64,000 nucleotides of DNA from Tomocerus qinae (taxonomy: Eukaryota; Arthropoda; Collembola; Entomobryomorpha; Tomoceridae). The notes under the pieces were generated by a model. The model searched no databases. It was not told the origin of the DNA and saw nothing but the letters and a program-made list of their open reading frames with translations. The position numbers and the translations under genes were made by a program. Positions 1-13,800 of the stretch are shown here, piece by piece. The first letter of the stretch is position 1. Every line of letters starts with the position of its first letter. The stretch lies in contig CM034549.1 in NCBI GenBank assembly GCA_020055645.1, forward strand, positions 22,403,930 to 22,467,929. Direction: 5' to 3'.

Positions 1-1379
1 GAGTAAAATATTCAGAGTGAATAGAATCTCTTGTTGTCCGGTGGAGATTCATAAAAAATTTAGAGATTTGCCTTGGCTTCGCAAGCTTTCCCACAAAGTT
101 TATGTCATAGTTCCCTTGTTGTATCTGTCTAATCTTTTTGTATCTCCTGTCGGTACGTGTGTACATGTCCTACATATAAGAAGGAAAAAGAAACACGCAA
201 CTGGAACGAGTTTTTTCTCATGAAGAAGACTTTTGGGATTGCTCTTTCTCTCCGTTAGTTATGATATAAGTGATGCTGGATGGATGCTAAGGTACATGTT
301 ACATGTTAGTTACATGTTGAAGCGGAAAGTGAAATGAAACTTGGGATGTTGTCGAAAGAAAAGTTGGTTGGGTGTAGTGGACATGACGATATGGTGGGCC
401 AGCTATTAGATTCTTCCTTCTCCAGTCTCATCTCAACTCGGAGGAATCCTCCAGCAGAGTAGAGCTATGTGCAGCTACATCATACAAACAACAACTACAC
501 ACTTTCCAGTTCCAGTTTTGGCACTTTCTCTGCCAGCGGGTAAGAAATTATCGGCTTTCCCTTGACAGCATGCGCGGCAAAGAAATCGAAAGTATGAATT
601 TCTGAAGCAGAGCACGAGCCACTAGTAAAGTCGACAGGACTGAACTCTGGAACTCGTGTGTGTATCTATTCCCTCCTTGCATCATCATCGCGTAGGAAAA
701 CCGTACTTGTCCATGCTAAGACTACAGCAAAAAGGTATCTGATCGTAGTAAAACGTAGACACATACCTAAAGTGAACTCACATCACGCCAAGCTAGACAC
801 TTCTAAAGGAAACCCAACTAAAACTTGTGTGAACATCCTATAATCATCCACCAAACGTATACTTATACATATATATCCCTTTGTAGCCATATATTGTTGT
901 AGTAGTAAACGAGTAAAACTATCCTGTTTTCTCTTCTGATCTATTCTGGCTGCTTCACAGCTAAAGTTAAACTCCGTTTTCGTCTCCTACTACTACTACT
1001 GTGTCAAACTCCGTGCATCTACTCTCTTCTTCAAAACCGTAAATGTTCTCTTCTACTTGGTTTCGGTTATGGTTAGATTTAGTTACATTCATTCGTGTAT
1101 GTTTTCTACTATTATGTTTTTGTAGTCAAAAGAGACTTTGACTCACCTCACTAACAACAAGCACTAGCACAGATACAGATACAGTACCTACTACTAGTAC
1201 TACCTACCTTGTCCTTACTTATGTATACACACGTACTTGACTTTGGTAGGCAAAGTATCAGAAACTTAGTCAGGATGCACTAGTAAAAAAGCTAGAAATA
1301 GTTCCAGTGTTCTATTCTAGTTCTGGACGGATTCTGCCTTGACTCAACAACTGAACCGAGAGTAGTAGTACTCAAGCAG
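1..1379. other. Upstream noncoding stretch, no gene seen
   Basis: AT-rich sequence with short runs of TAC/GTA triplets, for example TAC repeats at about 988-1000. The open frames here are short and have no splice context. The stretch lies upstream of the sickle-tail-like gene and may hold regulatory sequence, but I see no specific motif to support that. Confidence 0.5.
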
Positions 1380-1809
1380 CCTCAGGATCCAACTACTGCT
1401 ATGTAGAGTAGACGACTTGTGTTGGATGGAGAGTGGAGTAGTTCTGAGTCCCCGTGCTGTCTGTGGTTCCTTTGAGTTGGTTTCCTCTGGCTGGTTGTTG
1501 GTTGGTGTCTGTCGGTCCGTCCGTTCCTCGGTCGGCAACGGCACGGCAGTCGGTGTCCGTCTGACTGCACTGGCTAGACGAAGTAGTAAAAGTAGTAGTA
1601 TTCTCGTAGTGCCGCTCTTGTAGTCTTTAGCTAGCAGTTTTGTTGACAACCCCGTCCGTCCGTCTTGATCTTCGGAGGAGGAAAATCTATATACTTGAGA
1701 GAACTCGACATACATTTAAATCGAGTCCTCGCTCCTCTTTGTCCTTAATAAACTCCCTCTCTTTTTCAAAAACCCACATTGTTATTGTCATTGTCACGTT
1801 TCTATCATT
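1380..1809 (+). promoter_or_regulatory. Probable 5' UTR/promoter region of the sickle-tail-like gene
   Basis: This block is clearly richer in G+C than its surroundings, with repeated GTCCGTCC/GTCGG motifs at about 1510-1560 and again near 1652-1665. It lies directly upstream of the first candidate coding exon (ATG at 1810). A 123-codon minus-strand frame overlaps it but has no splice or homology support. I infer a 5' UTR or promoter from base composition and position only. No TATA box or firm initiator was identified. Confidence 0.35.
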
Positions 1810-1894
1810 ATGTGTAGCTACTGTAGCGACTGTTGTGTTCATTCCGTTGATGCCGATGGCAATGGCAGTAATAATGGGAGTCAGTGCAATTCCG
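1810..1894 (+). CDS. Candidate first coding exon of the sickle-tail-like gene
   Basis: The ATG at 1810 opens a 28-codon, Cys/Ser/Asn/Gly-rich segment (MCSYCSDCC...) ending in phase 1 at a strong GTAAGA donor. Joined to 2626-2697 it makes an Asp codon and continues DEELAVVVGPDGKSTSR. No other start upstream in this frame is evident before a stop. I infer it from frame and donor; the N-terminus of this family is poorly conserved, so a different 5' exon remains possible. Confidence 0.45.
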
Positions 1895-4800
1895 GTAAGA
1901 CTCTTCATTTTATACTCTCATCCTTCTTTTTTTTCGCCTTTTCCATTTTCTTACCTCGCAAACAAGTGTCACTTTATTCAATTAGTCCTTTGTCCTTCCC
2001 ACGCCAAAATGTCATTTTCCGTTTAATCCCACAAAATTCTCCTTTACTCTCGCCGTTTTCATCTATTACTAATGCATTCTCCTTGTCGTTTCTGTCTTGT
2101 TTCATCTATCCACACACCACAACCAATTCGTGCACTACTATACTAACACGTAACTACATGTAAATACTCCCCATGTGCTGTGCCAATCATTTTACATCTG
2201 TTTAATTGTATATTACTAGTGTTTCCTGTGTATCAAGTAGTACATACCAACCAACTCATCCGCTTAACTAACCAAAAACTTACGTAGTAACCGTACACTC
2301 TGTGGTTAACCTTTCAATTATACATTTATTCCTTTCTATACACGTAGCTACACTAAATAGTTCTACTCTTGTTCTATTTACCTAATTTGTCTTGCACTTT
2401 GCACTGCTCTTGCAAATCTTATAAGCTGTCGTGTTGTAAAAGAATGCACTAGAGAAAATCTCTGTTCGTCCGTAGCTACACTACTACTGTAAATATTTAT
2501 ATTTTGTTATTGGATTTGAGCTCAAGTGAATGAAAACGGGGTTTCTTTGTTTACATTTTTTTGACGTGTTTTTCAAACAGATTATTTGTTTTTACATAGT
2601 AAAAATGTTGATAATTTATTTACAGATGAAGAACTGGCTGTGGTGGTCGGTCCTGATGGAAAGAGTACGAGTAGAATCACTCAAAGGAAGAGTTTCGGTA
2701 CGTAGCTTTGTTTTGGATTAATTCTGGTATTAAATATAGGTAGATAGCTAATACGGAGTCTATGGCTGGAAAAGTAGAGTAGGCACAGAGTATCAAGGCG
2801 TTTCATCTTATTTGTCTTAACTTATCACTTTATGTCATGCGTTCGCATCCAATTTCACACTTGGTTGAGTAGAATATGTATAAATTATAAGTTCACGTAC
2901 GCTACACTAGATTTCATTCTTATTATTTCAAGGACTTATGAAAGATGAGTATACAAGCCTATAATATTATAGATTCGGGTGGTGGAAAAGATCACGTCCC
3001 GTGCCTACCTACTACCTATCTCTTAAAACCAATTCAGAATTTAATCTAAAGTTCTCAAGTGTCTCACTCTTGTTGACTTCCTATTACTATTGCATTGAAG
3101 AAGTTATCTCATCATCATATGCTTCACAAACAAGGACGGATACTCGACAATATATACTTTATCTCTATAGGTATACAATATCTAGAGTATCTTATTAATA
3201 CGGAGTGAATTGAGTGAGTGCCATGCATCTCGCTGAACTTATACTACATCAACTACCCTTTTTGATTATCTTCTTTCACCAGAAAGATCGTAGCGTGAAG
3301 AATAGGGTCGCCTCATCTGTCCTACATTACAATTTGGGAAAGGAGGGCACGTCAATTCATATGTGTGCTCTCGACACTTGTTCTACAGTTAGAAAATCTA
3401 AGGCTTTGTCAAAGAATAAATGTACCTAATATGCTTATTAGATTACAGAAGACGGAACTTACAACAATGGATTTATCGATCATTTTGGCATATAAAAATT
3501 TCCGAGCATTTATTGCGGTGAAAGCGTTTTCGCGTAGGACACTGCATGCAAAGTCTATTCAACGTAGACAATGGATGCAAAATGTTATCTATCTCTCAGG
3601 GATTTCCCAAACTTGCATTGTTCGACACGTTTCAAATGGAAGAGCAATGTAGCCGAATAATGCTATTTTCGCTGGTTTATAGTGCAGCTGAGGATTTTCA
3701 CTACCATTTCAAACTTTAATAGTTGATGGAACTTAGAATATCATGTCTTTTCTACCCAAAATCAAACTTTCGGAAACATATATATAACTGTTGACTGTTG
3801 CTGACGGATCCTCTATATGTAATAATACTCAAGCAGTCATTAGTATGTTCAAGACGTAAGTGCTCTAATAGTCACTCGAGCTGTAGCAATTCCAGTATTG
3901 TTTACCAACTTACTTAGTCTTTTTTCTACATTCCCAATTGTACCCAAGAAACTTTCACTCTGTGTGTTTAGTGAATTTTTCTAGTAAAACTTTTTTCCAT
4001 GCTGTGGCATTTACTACGAGTCTCACAATCAGTGGGTTTTCACACTTCCAAATCATTATTACGTTCTCTTAGGTTATAAAAGCACTTCTTAAAGTACCTT
4101 AAGTAGTATTAACTATTTCTAATGGAATTTTCCACTGTTATTTACCTTTGACCTATCGTCATTCGTAAGTAGTAAGTATTTTTTGTATTTATGTTCCTGC
4201 ACTTCAAAGGTTTGTAAATGGATTATGTAAATGGAAACGCAACCAGCATTCACAACATTATGGCTCGATTAGTATTCACAACATTAAATGGATTTTGTGT
4301 GTAGTATTTTGTATATCTTTTGTAGGTATTCTTTAGGCATTACTCTACATACATGTTGGCAAAGTTATTTCCTAACCAGTTCTATACTAGACTTGATAGA
4401 GTTATAGTATATTGATAGAGTTATAGTATACTCTGCGGTACATGCAATAGATCCTCATTTGGATACTTTTCTAAAGTTTCTTGTAAACTTTCCTTTCATG
4501 TACTAATGTATTGGTTCGGAAAGATGTAGTGTGATGTGTACATGGGCCAAGCTATCAATATGCGCATAAATCATGTTCATGTGTACCAGTGCGAGTTTTT
4601 CAAACAAGTATCGTATAGGTATTTTATTTAAATGACAATGGCTGATTAGAGAAGGGTATTGTACAAAAACAGATATCAGGCTGGAAATTCAAGTTTCTTT
4701 CCGCAATGAAAAGTGAACATCTGAAATAGCTACATGCTATAATAATGACTATTAGTAGGAACATTTCAATCCTAAAGCCTGGTTAGCTTTACTTGCCGTA

Positions 4801-7800
4801 TCCTTTGCCGTAGCCTCCTCCTCCGCCACCACCTATACACATTTCAAATACACATTCGTTTAATCTCATTTTAAGTAATTATTATCCAACTATCTCGTAC
4901 TTCTCTTACCTCCGTAACCCTTGTGTCCACCACCATATCCACCACCACCTCCTCCGTGACCGTATCTGCACACAAAACACATTTTATAGACATAATCAAT
5001 AAAAACTAGGCAAATACTCATGCATTATTCGTAATTTAATGCTGGCGAGATTAGTAAATCTCAGAAATTGCGCTGCCAAGTATTTCATGGAAAACCCAGA
5101 CTATTTTTTAGCTTCCGACTGTGGTAAATCAATCAGATTATGAATGGTTTATACGAGGAAAAAATTAAAGAAGAACGAACCCTCCGCCGCCACCGCCATA
5201 TCCCCCCTTGCCGTATCTATTCATTCATAAAAATCAATGTGTAATTTCCTTGTTTATGACATATAGTACATTTATTGCAGTTGTAATCTATATATTTTAC
5301 CCGCCGCCACCGCCGCCGTAGCCGCCGCCACCATGACCACCACCACCTCCTCCGTATCCTTTCTTGTGACCTCCTCCTCCGTATCTGAGAGATAAAAGTG
5401 AAACATTAATGCGCAATGTTTCAATAAACTTGTAACCTTGTTAATTAATAAAGAACAGACCCGCCGCCGCCGCCTCCGTAGCCGCCGCCTCCATGACCAC
5501 CACCACCTCCTCTGTAGGTCGTAAAGACGTGTTAAACGCATAAAGTGAAAATTAACATGATTAAGTTATTAAGCGAAAAGTAATTACCCGTATCCCTTTC
5601 CGTATCCACCACCTCCTCCTCTGTGAATAGATAATTAGAACCCATTAAGATCATGTTGAATACTCATAGAGAAAACGATAGAAACACGAGAATAGAAAAA
5701 CTGAATGTAAAAACATGAGATTGACTATATAGATAATAGGCTTTTGGGATGTGTGCATGTAGTATACACTTCGGAAGCCCGAAGCCATAGAGGTTTTGAT
5801 TGTATTCTTTTACTCCCTGAGTACGAAATTGTTTGGCTACTGCAACTTGATACTTTGATAATATTCGCAACATTCTTTTTTAGCCCAACCGAGGAAGTAG
5901 GCCTATTTACTAATAGTATGTTTTAATAAGTAAATATTATGATATTGAATCTTACCCGTATCCTTTATGTCCTCCTCCTCCTCCTCCATAACCTCCTCCT
6001 CCATGACCTCCTCCTCCATGGCCACCACCGCCTCCTCCATAGCTAAAGGTTAAATCAAGTTATGTTATTTTTCTTACAAACATGCAAATTAAAGTTAGTA
6101 ATTTTGGTAAAATGATAACTTTAGGCACTTTTAGTTTGCGTTCAGATATACTTATATTTAACTATAATATGTTATAACAACTATATTCTGTGAAATGGAG
6201 AATAGTTTAGGGATCTCCAGAAGTTTACATCCACTCTTAAAGTTTTCGGTTACTTGTCACTTAAGAAATTGGTACTCACCCTCCATATCCTCCTCCGGCT
6301 ATCGTGTAGCCGATGTAGGAAATAAGCACAACCGAGAGAATCTAGTAAAGTCAAAATGAGAATGAAATGAAATATCTGTCTTGTAAAATATAAATATTTA
6401 TTATTCTTTTGGTATTATTTACCAATGCAATTTTAGCCATGTTGCTTGTGATAGAGCTGTACTAGTCTATACAAACAATGAAGATTGTTGACTGAAGACA
6501 TTTGGCAAGATGTGCCTTTTTAAATAGGATTTCTGTAGCCACACTCGATTGCACCCAATAGGGACTAAAAGGAGATTTATCGAGTTGGTTGTCCATGTGG
6601 ATTCCAAGTCTTCCTGATTACAATAATGTTGTGGAGTACATGGATAGGTCTATGATTAAGTTAAATTCGCAGTGTAATTTCATAACCCAATAATTCTTAA
6701 CTTTGCATACATCCATCTATGTATCTATCAGAATGATCAGGTACTACAAGTTATTTGTAAAAGGGTTGAAGTGGAATCAGTCTCATACTGGTCCGATTAT
6801 AATCATAGTAATAGACGTATCCCATTATTACCTTGTTGTAGTACTAGATTGTATCGAAGAGGTAGAGGTAGTATGCAATTCCTGTCTACTAAGAGTCTAG
6901 ACTGCAATGACTGCATTTACGTAAATTGAAATCGTAAGGATGTAACGTTCAGTGTTCACTATGAATGAATGGTTCCTTATGCATCTTGAATGAATGTGGA
7001 GAGAATTTAATGCCGAATTCCTAAGGTGTTATCGTAGAAAAATGTGCCAACAAGATTATTTATGGAATCACAAAGACTTATGCAACATTCTAATTTTAAA
7101 AGTACATGAATAGATACAGAGCCGTGACAAATCGCAATACAATGCTTCACGGTTTCACTGTTCCCATCCAAACATAAAGAAAAGGGAGATTTCACTTTGT
7201 AATGTATGAATTTTTTGCTATTGTGCTATAAAATATATATTTACTGTACTCGTCATTTTTGCAGTAGTGAATCCAGGGTTTTAGGAAGTAAATAAAAGTA
7301 GGCTACACACTATACACTTCATCTAACAAATAAGTTAAGTTTATCCGACGGTCTTTAGTCTTGTTCCACTATCGCCCAGAATATGCAGCGCTTGGAAGCT
7401 TTCCTTGGCCTCCAGCCGCTGGAGCTGAAAGATCTCCGTTAAGTCCTCGCGTATCGCCAACTAAATATAGAACAGAGTAAAGGGTAAGATTTAAACGTTG
7501 AATGACCCACATAGTAGAGTTGGAAGTGCAAACATGAAATTTCATTTAAAAACGATGAAAAATTACCTCCGTATCCACCGAATCCATAGCCACCTGCATT
7601 ACCAGGGAAAGCAGCTCCAGGAGTATAGGACCCCAGTGGACTGTTAAATCCCGCAGCTGCTAATGGAGATACTTGTGCACTGAAATGTATTATTCACTGT
7701 TAGTATATGGAATATTCCAGGACTAAATAAATATAAATTTCTAGAGTTACTACAAATGTGAAAGTAGGAGATTCTATTAGCCAGCTAATTTAGAATTAGT

Positions 7801-10800
7801 AGGTTGAATGAAAATAGAGATATATTAGAGTCTATTATTAACTGTTAATGGTTCTCGTGGATCTCACTACCATTAAAAGATAGAGAGAGCGTCGACAGAC
7901 AGGTGATTTGTTTCAATTACGAAATTAATAGAAAAATCACCTTCCAGCATAGCCACCAGCACTTATATCATGGCCAGTTGTGCCAGCTCCTTGGAACCCA
8001 GTCACCGAAACCCCATAAGGCCGATGATTACCCGCCTTTACAGATGCAATTAAGTAGCAAAAAAACAGTACGAAAATTTTGACAAACATTCTCTCGCTAT
8101 TTGACAGTACTAACGAGCTAAAGATGGCAACGGGTTGTATTTAAAGTCTAAGGTCGCCTACGCGTTAGGGAAAAGAATACCAAGCCCGATATCTCGCTTT
8201 CCATTTTCTATATTGTTCAATAATGGGCTCAGCTAGGGAAACTCTTTTCAAAAGGGCCACAATGTGTTGTAACTTTACGAAGCGGAAACGGATTCTTTAC
8301 ATCTTGTGGCTTCCTTTAGGGAAATTAGATTATTAAGTCTTGGATGAGGCAAACATTTTACTATCTGTGAGGCATTTCATTTATTTTACGTTTACGTAAA
8401 CTATTCAATTCATAAAACGTGTTCACTAACTAACTACTCTACCACTATGCGATGAATAGTCCTTTTGTTTTACAATTCATTATCTCTTTCAACTCCACCA
8501 TTGATAAGAGAACACACATGTGTTACACATATGAAATAAGTCAGATAAAAGTTAGGGAAGCTTGTAGCAACATTCTTTATCTATTTAGGTAGCTTCTTTC
8601 TTGTGGTATACCTTTTATACACGCGTAATTAGGTATATACTTCCTATATCTTTGTAGGGTTTTCTTTCTCAAGAAACATATATTGTGTGGACTAATTCCT
8701 TTACTATATAGACAGCTGTGGGCTGCTTTGTAAGCAAAAAATTATGTAACGACATGCACAGCAGAAACCCTTATTTAGCAATTTAGTGTGGAATTAGCGT
8801 GTGCAAGGTTGGTAGCTTACGATGCTGACTTGACATAGTCGAGAATATCTCGGGCGTTAAAAAGGATTTTTTACCTTTTACTACTGATTTACTAATAGTT
8901 CCGCATGTTGAGTAACTAATGTAATCGTTGAACACATTGCAGCATCTATAGAGACTCACTTATGCGTAGTAAAAGAGTGAAGCATCAATAGTGGAAAAAG
9001 GTGTGACATTATTATTGCGTAAAAGGAGTTTTTAGCATAAAAGTCAAGTTACCCACTAAAGTGTGCACAAACGTAACCGTAAGGTTTTCGGCATTTGAAT
9101 TAGTGCTATATAGTTAGGCTCCTTTACTCAATTAAGTAATAGCGTCAAGTATAGAGGGACGTTATAAAAATGGAAAGAATAATATTGAAAAGCTCTTCGC
9201 TCATGAATAGTGATATAATCGAGGCAGAGAAACTTCAAAGGAGGGAAAAGTCCATGGACGGAAGGAACTCATATATATGCGTTTATAGGGCACATGGCCC
9301 AGATTATGTATATATCCTTTTGATCTGGAAAAAATGAGATCAAGATCGTCGTAAGGACGGTGACGTGACGACTGAGTGTATTAGTCAGATAGAGAGATAT
9401 AATATTTTACGTATGCAGCATGTTTGTGTGTCTGTGTCGTATAAGTAGCATTTTGCCATAAATAATGAATGATTTCTATAGAATGTCTATGTAGATGAGA
9501 ATGTATAAGTTATAGATGTGAGATAGGATTTCATATCCGCTGAATCCGTCGCTTTTGTAGCCGGAGAGAGTGGGGAAAGAGATGTTGACTAAAGTGAGTG
9601 AGTGAGTCTCACAGAATTTGTCATATATGTATTCTATGGATGGAGTGGGACAGACGGAGTCTTTCTTCTGTTATTGTTATCCGTGTGGCCCCCAGAGGAT
9701 AAGTATGCATGTGAAAGAATTCTATCTAGTTCTCAATTCCTTCGAAAGCAGTTAATCATGAAAGATGTTTTTAATGTGAAAAGTTGATCATTTATTCAGG
9801 AGGAGCCATGTGTGTACTTTAGTTGATATAACACTCAGTGAAAGATCAACATTTAACTTCCGCCGAGACTTTTGCCTGCCCTGAGTCAGACTGACTCTCG
9901 GCCCTGCCTGCCTCATTCCTGCCCATCTCATGCTTATGAGTAAAGCAAAGCTAAGCAAAGTAAATGAAGGCTGGTGGGTTGGGAAACTCCAGTCTTTCAT
10001 TTCGTCTTCTTTGCTAGGTATTTGGCAGTGAGGATGGATAAGATTAGAGTGGCTGACGCAGCAACTTGAGAACATTCTTAACAGCCTCTCAATATCAGCA
10101 TCAAGCCAAATGATCATCTGCAAAGCAAAGCCTAGCTAATACAAACGAGTAGTGAGTACTAGGACTACTTGTCTTGTCTTCCTCCTCTCGCTCCCATCCA
10201 ACTCTCTGTACACACACTCGAAAAGGGAAAAGAATAGCAGAGTTAAGTTCGTTAGTTTAGGGCCTAATAGGACTATGCACAATGTACAACTACTTATACG
10301 GACCCACTGACTGTAATAGTAAGTAGCAGAACCGAGCTGTCTCGTTTTCAGACTCATATACTTCTGGCAATGCAATCCTGAGCCCCCCGGAGAACTCCTC
10401 TCACAGAAAGATTCAACTACCAAACCAAATATTGAGTAATACGTACTAACATACTATCAACTATATAAATAACATAATATATAGGGACACTACTCCAACT
10501 CTCACTACTGTTTCTTTTCTTGGACATTTTACTGCCATGTACTATATCTTGCCATTCTCATTTTGTCTTACTGTTCTTTCTATATTATGTTATGGGGTAT
10601 TTGAATTCACTCTACTTTTTAGGTATGCATATACTTTCTATATATAGGTATGCATTTATGTAAGTAATACTTATTATCGCACATAGAGCTACATAATACT
10701 ACATATGTTATACTTAAGAGGACTAGTGTTTTGAATTCTGCACTGTGTATGTACATGTACAATTGTAGTAGTAGTGGTGGTGGTATAGTTATGTGTAGTA

Positions 10801-13800
10801 GTGAGTGAGTGAGTGGTGATCCTAATGCCATGTACTAGTCTTTGCATTCTCGTGACTATTCTCGTTCTTTTCGATTCAACTTCATAGTGCTATTTGGATG
10901 TTGAATGGACACAGTAATAGTGGACTGTTCAACTGTTCTCGTTCACTTGTCTCGCTCGCTGGCTCTGATCTTTGAAATGAGAACTGTAGTAAATGGGAGA
11001 GTAAAGTAGTAATAGAGTAAACTGAACTGAACTAACTGAAGAATAGGCTAGAAAGGGAATCGAGAGATGAAAGTAAAGGAGATGAGAGCGAAGGGAGCCA
11101 AGGAAAAAGGCCAAGCTCCCAGTTTACTACGTTCAGTTGGGCTAAGCTTACGATATCTTCGTAGCTTAACTCCAGTTTCCCTCTCTCTGTCGTCCTTATG
11201 AATGTAAGTATCGGAGGGAATGCTCCTAAACTACATCTATTCCCATTCTCTTTCTTTTCTCTTGTGGTCCTCCACCACTGTGCTCTTTGTGCAAGTAGCA
11301 AGACTAGTAAATATAATTTTTCTATATATGTGCCTAATGTAATGTAATCTAATGTAATAGCAGTGGTAAATAGGACAATTTAAGACGAGTATAGACAAGT
11401 CGTCCGTAGTCAAGTCATGTAGCCGATGCACATACTGTGTGTGGTATTTCTGTTGTGTTATTCTGGAAATTACGTAAGAGATCTAAGTGAAGAAATCTGC
11501 GAGAATTCCTTCATGGAGATCTAGCACTCCGTCTGACGGTGGTCGTATGAAATCTCTTTTTACTAACCCCTCGCACAACTTACATTACATTACATTACTT
11601 ACATACCAATACCAACATACATAACTAAGACGAAGAAGAGCAGTCTCGTATCCTTCTAAGGCTTAGCATGCTACGTATATTTACTACACATTGCAAACAT
11701 ACTGTACATACATATTCACACATACTACCATGTATACTAATATCAATTCTGTACCTGACCTGAAGAGCCAAATCCAAATGCAAACTCTTTGAGTCTTACA
11801 AAACTCTTTCCACTGCTATCTGTATCTTTCCTATGTAGGTAGTGCATCTGTTTGTGTACCAATATAATAGCTAGAAGGCTGTATGTACGACGTAGTAGTT
11901 AAGTAGTCTATACCAGTAGTGCAATTCGTATCTATCGTATCTACCTATTGTATAAGAAAAAGGGAAATACCTACATGTATATCTAGATGATACGAGAGCA
12001 GAGTGGAGAGTACACACAGTGCAGAGTCGAGTGTAGTAGTGAGTGTCTTATGTGAGTTTTGTCCTCCACTTCCTTTCCTACTGAAGAATAAAATATTAGA
12101 AGCATGAGAGTGGTAGACTCTGGATAGTTTCCCATGGGTTGGGCCACCGATCGATTCCTGGCTCTCATCCTTCCTCTTCCTTCCCTTTACTTTAGTGTAG
12201 CCAGTCTCTTCCATAAACAGTTACCATTTACCATAGACCAGGACACAGACTGACTTTTCCTTTACTCTCTTCTTCTGTTCAGTTCTGTTCTGGTGCTAAA
12301 TAACTACACAGTTAATTATTATGATTCCGTTATTAATTTACATTCGCATTCTTCTCTTTCATTTATTTCCAGTGTCTATGTCTTCTCTTCCTAATTGCCA
12401 CTTCAGTTCCAACAATTGAATTATAAGACGACAAACGATACGTCAGAGCACACTCTGTCAAAAGCTGAGCTGATGTCATATTATAACAATACTAGTAGCA
12501 CCACATTGTACATACCTATGCACTCACTACTTACTCACTTCATGACTTATACGAATATTAGTAGTGCTTAGGTAAGTGTAGGTCATATCGCTGTGTACGT
12601 GGAGGTGTTGTTGTTGTGTTTCCTATATATATATTCCTACTTCACAGCGCACATCAATACTCCCTTCTGTGCTATATACCTACTTATAAATATTATATAG
12701 TGACTTACAAAAAAATAAGGGCTAGTTTACTACTGGAGACAGGGGAGGAGACCTCGTCGTGACATAAATGTGGTAAACTATCTTCATTCATTCTTATATA
12801 TCACACTTTCTGACTTTTATAAATACCTATCGTCCACCACTTTAGTCAAAGTGCCTACTACTACTAAATCAAACACATAAATACTAAAAATACCGACACG
12901 TATACTCAAAATGCCAACACATCATAAATAATACCTATACACACAATACGACAATACTTAGAATCTCCACTACAAATTATTGCTTACTTAGCACTCTAAA
13001 TCTATACGATCATCTGTTTCTAACCCGTTGTTGTTGATTTGGTTCGCACTCTATTTTGTATTTGTTCTATTCCAAATGTATTAACTATAGGAATTTATAT
13101 TTCTGTTGTTATATGTCATGTTATATTGATGGAATGTAGACAGAGGTTAGTGCAGTGCTCAAGCAAAATACTATTGTGTAGTGTAGGAATGTATTATATT
13201 TCTAAATAGACAGATTCATAGAGTGCGTTAGCTAAACTGAATTTATTTATAAAGTAAAGAGAGAGCAAGGGCATATAGATTGCATTTGCATCGCATTAAT
13301 TGCATAGATTTGTTTGTAAATATAGGAGTGCAGTGTGCCCTGTCCGTTAAAAAAGTAATTTGAACCTCATTGGTTACGTGGAGATAGTTAGTGTGTTAAA
13401 TTACAATATAGCAAACCACAATAAACACATGTTAGAGGATAATAATGGACAATTTACTCTTTCTGCTGACGAGACGAGTCCGCCACTATCAATTACCACT
13501 TCCTTTTGTCAAATTAATTCACGTGCCTTTTGCAAATGTATGACTAAGCGAGGGTATTTGTTACGTCTGCTAAATAGTAAATACACAATAAATAGTAGAA
13601 TGCATTAGAATAGAGGTATAATGGAAGGACATTGTAAAGGATGATTTGCTTGAGTTGCTCCCCATTATGCAGTCGGAGTTGAGTTTTGCACTTTGCTGTC
13701 TATGTATACACAATTTAGAGTATAATGTACATAAGTGCCGTAGAGATAAAGTACATTTAGTAGTATCTGTATTAGTGCATTAACATAAAAGATAAAAGTC

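Larger units (their letters stand above)
2698..4788. other. Start of large intron; AT-rich, no gene seen
   Basis: This is intronic sequence of the sickle-tail-like gene and also lies 3' of the nested glycine-rich gene. It carries a perfect 19-bp tandem duplication (4393-4430) and a minus-strand AATAAA (4623-4628) that could end the glycine-rich transcript. Nothing else was recognised. Confidence 0.5.

Noticed and set aside
1344-1715. 123-codon minus-strand open frame
   Set aside because: It is antisense to the GC-richer 5' region of the scaffold gene, has leucine and threonine runs from simple sequence, and has no splice sites, signal or recognisable domain.
9788-10123. 111-codon minus-strand open frame in the large intron
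   Set aside because: Open by virtue of local G+C; no family resemblance, no promoter pair and no donor/acceptor support. It could still be noncoding exon sequence, so the patch is only mentioned under the intron.
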